A stretch of 39,128 nucleotides of DNA. Source: Bacteroidales bacterium UBA1205. GTDB taxonomy: Bacteria > Bacteroidota > Bacteroidia > Bacteroidales > WCHB1-69. Every line of letters starts with the position of its first letter. The first letter of the stretch is position 1. The stretch is taken from positions 15,169 to 54,296 of the forward strand of contig DBXT01000018.1 of the NCBI GenBank assembly GCA_002309615.1, read 5' to 3'. The notes below the pieces were generated by a model. The model was not told the DNA's origin. It saw nothing but the letters and a program-made list of their open reading frames with translations, and made no database searches. Shown here piece after piece: positions 34,806 to 39,128 of the stretch. The position numbers and the translations under genes were made by a program.

Positions 34806-34933
34806 TCATTTTTTTTGTAGTTTTCCGCCATGAACGCTAATTATTTTATGCAAAAACCATTCTTCCTATTGCCCCGTTCATACATGCTAAAAAAAAATCA
34901 ACGCTAAAGGCACTTCAAAAAAAGCAAAAATGT

Positions 34934-34941
34934 TATCTTTG
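34934..34941 (+). promoter_or_regulatory. -7 element for the AsmA/amn operon
   Basis: TATCTTTG matches TANNTTTG and lies 37 bp before the ATG at 34979. Confidence 0.6.
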
Positions 34942-34978
34942 CAGATTCTGGAACATTTAATTAAACATCTGTTTGACA

Positions 34979-37789
34979 ATGGCAAAAAATAAATTAAAAA
35001 AAGGTATCACCATCACTTCCATAGTGATTTTAGTGCTATTAGCATTGCTTATTATTTTACCCGTTTGCTTTCAAAAACAAATAGTAAACATAGCTCTCAA
35101 AGAAGCCAACGAACGTTTAAATGCAACTGTGGCATTGGAAGATTTTCATCTTACCATGTTTTGCAATTTTCCCAACCCTACTTTAAAAATAGACAATCTT
35201 TCCCTTACCCTGAAAAACGAATTTGAAGGAGATACTTTAATTACGGCAGGAAAAGCCTTCGCTTGCGTAAATTTATTGAGTTTTTTTTCCGACCAATATC
35301 AAATCAATGAAGTTACACTCAATAATGTAACAGCCAATTTAGAGGTGGATGAATACGGATTTGCCAACTGGAACATCTTACCACCCGATACAGCCGCTAA
35401 AGAGCCCTCCAAATTCAATTTGAATATGGACAAAATAAAAATCAAAAACACCGATATTCATTACGCCGACTATGAAAACAATATGTTTGCCGATATCTAC
35501 AATTTGAATTTTACACTCAAAGGTAACCTGTCGGATGCCGCTACCCGACTAAAAACCACTTTCACCACCGATTCCGTTGATTTTAAAATGAGCGGAATTA
35601 AATACCTCCACAAAGCAGAAATCGCTTTCAAAGGCGATATAGATGCCGATTTTAACGCAAACAAATATGCTATTGCAGACAATCAATTGCGTATCAATGC
35701 CTTATTGTTAGAACTCAAAGGATGGGTAGCCCTGCCCGAAGACAACGGCATAGACATGGACATACAATTGAACATGCCACAAAACAATTTTAAAAACATA
35801 CTTTCACTTATTCCGGGCATTTATAGAAAAAACTTTAACGATATAAAAGTTACCGGCAATGTAAATCTTTCGGCATACGCAAAAGGAAAGCTCATTAACG
35901 ACTCCTACCCTGCTTTCGGGGCTACATTAGGTGTCAACAATGCATCGTTTCAATATCCGTCACTGCCCGAAAAGGTGAAAAACATTAATATCAATGCCAA
36001 TGTAAGCAACCCCGGCGGCAGTTTGAACAACACCATAGTCAATATCAGCAAACTGCATTTCGAAATCATCAACAATCCTTTCAACCTTACCGCCTATATT
36101 CGCACTCCCCTTACCGATCCTTTTGTCAACGCCACTTTGAATGGTAAAATCAACCTCAGTGACATTAAAAAGGTATATCCTTTTGATAACAAAACCAACT
36201 TAAACGGATTGTTATCCATGGATTTGGCTGTAAAAGGCATGGTTTCGTATGTAGAGAAAAAGCAATACGACAAATTTGAAGCCAAAGGAAATATGAGCAT
36301 CAAAGATGTTACTTTGAACAATACCGATATGTTTAACCAAGATGTTGAAATTTCGGAAGCTAATCTTATATTCAATCCTGCCTACGCACAATTAAATTCC
36401 TGCAATGCGAAGATAGGCCGCAATGACATTCAACTCAGCGGAAAAATTGATAACTATATTCCCTATATTTTCAAAGACGGCATATTGAACGGAAATTTAG
36501 CCCTTACTTCCCGATATTTTAATTTAAACGATTTTGCTTCTTCCGAAGAAGAAGTGCCCGCCAACGACACCACCTCTGATGAATTGACTTTGATACAAGT
36601 ACCCCAAAACTTTAACATAACGGCTACCGCCAAAATAGATCAACTCATATATGAGCGTATCATCATGAAAAAAGCTAATGTGAATTGTGCCATAAAAAAT
36701 CGCAAACTCACCATCAGCAATTTAAGTGCAGATATGTTTAACGGCAATATCGGTGTTAACGGATATTACGAAACGCCTTCATTAGTAAGAGGCAAAGCCG
36801 ATTTAAACGTCAATATCAAAGATATCTCCACCAGAGAATTATGCAAATCGTTCAGCATGTTTGACCGCTACATGCCCATATTAAACAAACTCAACAGCAA
36901 TGCCAATGTCAAACTCACTTGCGATGCGGATTTAAAAGAAACCATGATGCCCGATTACAGCACTTTTAATTCTCAAGGTTCCTTAGTGCTCTCTAAAATT
37001 TACGTGCAAGGCCTGGATATAGTGCAACAAATAACGTCACAACTTAAATTAGACAAATTCTATAGTTTTTATATTCCTAATTTAATAGTCAATTACACCA
37101 TAGAAAACGGGAAAATGCTCACTAAACCCTTCCAATTCAAAGTTGACCAAGCCACCGTTAATGTTGAAAGCGGTAGCGTAGGTTTAGACCAATCGCTCAA
37201 CTACACAGCCGTTATCACCATGCCTACAAGCGTAATGGGGGCACAAACCGTGGCCACGGCACAACAACTCATCAATCAAGCCAATGCTGTCGGCACTAAC
37301 ATCACCATGGGCAACGAGGTGAAATTTGCAGTAAAAATAGGCGGCACCATTAAATCTCCTACCGTTAATATCGGATTGGACAAAGCTCGAGATATAATAA
37401 AAGAAACCATTACCCAAAAGGTGGAAGAAAGCAAAGAAAAAGTGGTGAATACAGCCAAAGAAAAGGTAAACACCGCATTGGAAGAAGCGCAAAAACAAGC
37501 AGATTTGCTTTTAAGCAATGCACAAAAGAAAGCGGACGAACTGATTCAATTGCAAAAAGCCGCCAATGATTCATTGATAGCCAAGGCTCAAGCCGAAGCG
37601 GACAAAATGGTGGCAGCCGCTACCAACCCTATAGAAAAATTGGCCAAACAAAAAGCAGCAGATTTATTGATAGCCGAAGCTAAAAAAACTGCCGAAAAGC
37701 AGACTGCCGCCACTAAAGCCAAAACAGACAAACTCATTGCCGATGCCAAAGCACAAGGTGACGCTGCTATTGCCAAAGCCAAACGATAA
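34979..37789 (+). CDS. AsmA family protein with Ala/Lys-rich coiled-coil tail
   Basis: The ATG at 34979 is preferred over an in-frame TTG at 34973, giving 936 residues. A single N-terminal membrane span (about 10-33) is followed by an AsmA-type repeating beta-groove domain (about 40-800) with LNATVALEDFHLTMF, NLSLTLKNEF, and the C-terminal AsmA-like part (SNLSADMFNGNIGVNGYYET). AsmA-like proteins are thought to carry lipids between inner and outer membranes. The last 130 residues (from about 805) are a nearly pure helical tail rich in Ala, Lys, Glu and Gln (EEAQKQADLLLSNAQKKADE), a likely coiled coil. The amn gene starts 12 bp downstream. Confidence 0.88.
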   Translation: MAKNKLKKGITITSIVILVLLALLIILPVCFQKQIVNIALKEANERLNATVALEDFHLTMFCNFPNPTLKIDNLSLTLKNEFEGDTLITAGKAFACVNLLSFFSDQYQINEVTLNNVTANLEVDEYGFANWNILPPDTAAKEPSKFNLNMDKIKIKNTDIHYADYENNMFADIYNLNFTLKGNLSDAATRLKTTFTTDSVDFKMSGIKYLHKAEIAFKGDIDADFNANKYAIADNQLRINALLLELKGWVALPEDNGIDMDIQLNMPQNNFKNILSLIPGIYRKNFNDIKVTGNVNLSAYAKGKLINDSYPAFGATLGVNNASFQYPSLPEKVKNININANVSNPGGSLNNTIVNISKLHFEIINNPFNLTAYIRTPLTDPFVNATLNGKINLSDIKKVYPFDNKTNLNGLLSMDLAVKGMVSYVEKKQYDKFEAKGNMSIKDVTLNNTDMFNQDVEISEANLIFNPAYAQLNSCNAKIGRNDIQLSGKIDNYIPYIFKDGILNGNLALTSRYFNLNDFASSEEEVPANDTTSDELTLIQVPQNFNITATAKIDQLIYERIIMKKANVNCAIKNRKLTISNLSADMFNGNIGVNGYYETPSLVRGKADLNVNIKDISTRELCKSFSMFDRYMPILNKLNSNANVKLTCDADLKETMMPDYSTFNSQGSLVLSKIYVQGLDIVQQITSQLKLDKFYSFYIPNLIVNYTIENGKMLTKPFQFKVDQATVNVESGSVGLDQSLNYTAVITMPTSVMGAQTVATAQQLINQANAVGTNITMGNEVKFAVKIGGTIKSPTVNIGLDKARDIIKETITQKVEESKEKVVNTAKEKVNTALEEAQKQADLLLSNAQKKADELIQLQKAANDSLIAKAQAEADKMVAAATNPIEKLAKQKAADLLIAEAKKTAEKQTAATKAKTDKLIADAKAQGDAAIAKAKR

Positions 37790-37801
37790 GACAAAAAAGT
37801 T

Positions 37802-38578
37802 ATGAAAACAAAAGAAGAAATAGTAAACAACTGGCTCACCCGCTATACAGGCTTGCCTATTGATCAATTCGGGGAATATATATTACTCACCAATTTTCGT
37901 TCCTATGTAGAACTTTTTGCCGAACGATACCAAGTGGATATAGTCGGTGACAACCGCACCATGATCAATGCCACTGCCAACAATATCACCATCATAGACT
38001 TCTCCATGGGCAGCCCCATGGCTGCCACCATCATGGATTTGCTAACAGCTATCAAACCTAAAGCAGTGCTGTTTTTAGGCAAATGCGGCGGATTAAAAAA
38101 AATAGTGCATGTCGGTGATTTTATCATTCCTATTGCCGCTGTTCGCGGTGAAGGTACTTCCAACGACTATCTTCCTCCCGAAGTGCCTGCACTGCCGGCT
38201 TTCAGCCTGCAAAAAACCACTTCCAGCACCATACGCGACTTCGGAAAAGACTATTGGACAGGCACCATATACACCACCAACCGCCGAGTGTGGGAACATG
38301 ACGAAAATTTCAAAGAATATCTCCGAAAAATACGCGTATTGGGTATAGATATGGAAACAGCCACCCTTTTCAGCGTGGGCTTCTACAATCGCATTCCCAC
38401 AGGCGCCGTACTGCTCATCAGCGATAAACCTATGGTCGCCGAAGGCGTTAAAACAGAAGAAAGTGACCAAAAAGTCAATCAAGAATTCCTACGACTGCAT
38501 CTGGAAATAGGCATAAGATCATTAGAAAAATTGATGGAGGACAATATCACCATCAAACACTTACGATTTGAATATTAA
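37802..38578 (+). CDS. amn: AMP nucleosidase, short form
   Basis: The protein has 258 residues and cleaves AMP to adenine and ribose 5-phosphate. It belongs to the nucleoside phosphorylase superfamily: VLFLGKCGGLKKIVHVGDFI (about 79-98), AVRGEGTSNDYLP (about 101-113), GIDMETATLFSVGF (about 181-194, with the ribose-binding Glu) and LLISDKP. The E. coli enzyme has an extra regulatory N-terminal half, absent here, as is normal in Bacteroidota. It follows the AsmA gene by 12 bp and is probably co-transcribed, though functionally unrelated. Confidence 0.94.
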   Translation: MKTKEEIVNNWLTRYTGLPIDQFGEYILLTNFRSYVELFAERYQVDIVGDNRTMINATANNITIIDFSMGSPMAATIMDLLTAIKPKAVLFLGKCGGLKKIVHVGDFIIPIAAVRGEGTSNDYLPPEVPALPAFSLQKTTSSTIRDFGKDYWTGTIYTTNRRVWEHDENFKEYLRKIRVLGIDMETATLFSVGFYNRIPTGAVLLISDKPMVAEGVKTEESDQKVNQEFLRLHLEIGIRSLEKLMEDNITIKHLRFEY

Positions 38579-38661
38579 CATTTTAAAACAAATAAAACGC
38601 TTTTTTCAAAGCAGAAAAAGAAAAAAATGCAAAAAACAGGGCTTTATATAATAAAAAATAC

Positions 38662-38669
38662 TACCTTTG
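38662..38669 (+). promoter_or_regulatory. -7 element for rpsO
   Basis: TACCTTTG matches TANNTTTG, 51 bp before the ATG at 38721, leaving a purine/A-rich leader. Confidence 0.65.
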
Positions 38670-38720
38670 CAGTTTGAATTAGAGAGATAAGAAAAAGATA
38701 AAAATTAAAGTAAATCAGTT

Positions 38721-38990
38721 ATGTATTTAACACCTGAAGTAAAGAAAGACATTTTTAAAGAATTTGGAAAATCAGAATTTGACACTGGTTCTATTGAAGG
38801 TCAAATAGCATTATTCACATTCCGTATCAAACATTTGACCCAACATGTGAAAGAGAATCATACCGACCTTAACACCAATCGTTCTTTAGTACGCTTGGTA
38901 GGTAAAAGAAAAAAACTTTTGAACTATTTAAAAAGCACCGATATCGAAAGATACAGAGCTGTGGTTAAAAAACTCGGTTTGAGAAAATAA
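38721..38990 (+). CDS. rpsO: 30S ribosomal protein S15
   Basis: The protein has 89 residues, the standard length. The motifs TGSIEGQIALFTFRIKHLTQ, HVKENHTDLNTNRSLVRLVG and KRKKLLNYLKSTDIERYRAV are those of S15, which binds the central domain of 16S rRNA early in 30S assembly. It has its own promoter and terminator, so it is a single-gene unit. The leader of about 45 nt could hold an autoregulatory S15-binding site, but I do not recognise one. Confidence 0.98.
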   Translation: MYLTPEVKKDIFKEFGKSEFDTGSIEGQIALFTFRIKHLTQHVKENHTDLNTNRSLVRLVGKRKKLLNYLKSTDIERYRAVVKKLGLRK

Positions 38991-39009
38991 TTTGTTTTCA
39001 TATACGCGA

Positions 39010-39036
39010 AAAAGGGCAAATTATTTGCCTTTTTTT
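39010..39036 (+). terminator. Terminator after rpsO
   Basis: The stem GGCAAA-TTA-TTTGCC (39015-39029), extended by A/T and a G-T pair, is followed by eight T, 20 bp after the rpsO stop. Confidence 0.85.
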
Positions 39037-39099
39037 GTATATATATCATTCATATGTAAACGCATAGCGTTCAATATTAACCAGAAAAACAGAACAACA

Positions 39100-39128
39100 A
39101 TGATAGTTACAAAAACATTTGATATCGG
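39100..39128 (+). CDS. Possible start of a further gene, cut by the window edge
   Basis: An ATG at 39100 opens a frame (MIVTKTFDI) that runs to the last base. It has the same orientation as rpsO and lies after the rpsO terminator. Nine codons are too few to identify it. Confidence 0.35.

Overview
The window comes from an AT-rich member of the Bacteroidota, most likely Bacteroidales. Supporting signs are PorP/SprF and OmpA/PD40 envelope proteins, type IX secretion (T9SS) sorting domains of both types A and B, DUF4831, DUF5686 and CHU/Gld-type surface proteins, GdhA of the Bacteroides type, short AMP nucleosidase, starts without Shine-Dalgarno sequences, and many copies of the Bacteroidota -7 promoter element TANNTTTG. 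The only RNA gene is the 3' part of a tRNA-Ser(UGA) at the left edge.

Layout. (1) 357-8366: five co-oriented, tightly spaced genes encode a PorP/SprF barrel, a TPR/PD40/OmpA-like protein with a DUF1573-like tail, a membrane histidine kinase, a TPR protein and a PorE-type TPR/PD40/CarboxypepD/OmpA protein, closed by a strong terminator. (2) 8497-11060: four leftward, very AT-rich genes of unknown function (DUF2569-like membrane protein, zinc-ribbon membrane protein, lipoprotein, small Cys-rich secreted protein), followed by about 0.9 kb of repeat-rich DNA without a convincing gene. (3) 12005-16697: a DUF1295 membrane enzyme, a hemerythrin protein translationally coupled to a LuxR-type regulator with a degenerate receiver, and a large DUF5686 outer-membrane protein. 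(4) 16864-20781: a lipoprotein, a MATE exporter and a tandem pair of SUMF1-domain lipoproteins that duplicated together with their upstream DNA. (5) 20950-29815: a T9SS-secreted subtilase, two adjacent M23 peptidoglycan hydrolases (one a TPR-M23-LysM fusion), a lipoprotein, a giant T9SS type B surface protein and riboflavin synthase. (6) 29907-38990: glutamate dehydrogenase; a leftward operon DUF4831 / CoaD fused to an unknown N-terminal domain / thioredoxin-fold protein lacking CxxC; AsmA-family protein plus AMP nucleosidase; ribosomal protein S15.

Most of the window is about building, sensing and secreting through the cell envelope, with housekeeping genes interspersed (ribE, gdhA, coaD, amn, rpsO). 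The points most worth a second look are the CoaD fusion, the kinase embedded between two OmpA/propeller modules, the hemerythrin plus phosphorylation-deficient regulator pair, the SUMF1 duplication, and the structured repeats at 11.1-11.8 kb. There is no CRISPR array, phage, complete insertion sequence or recognisable defence system.
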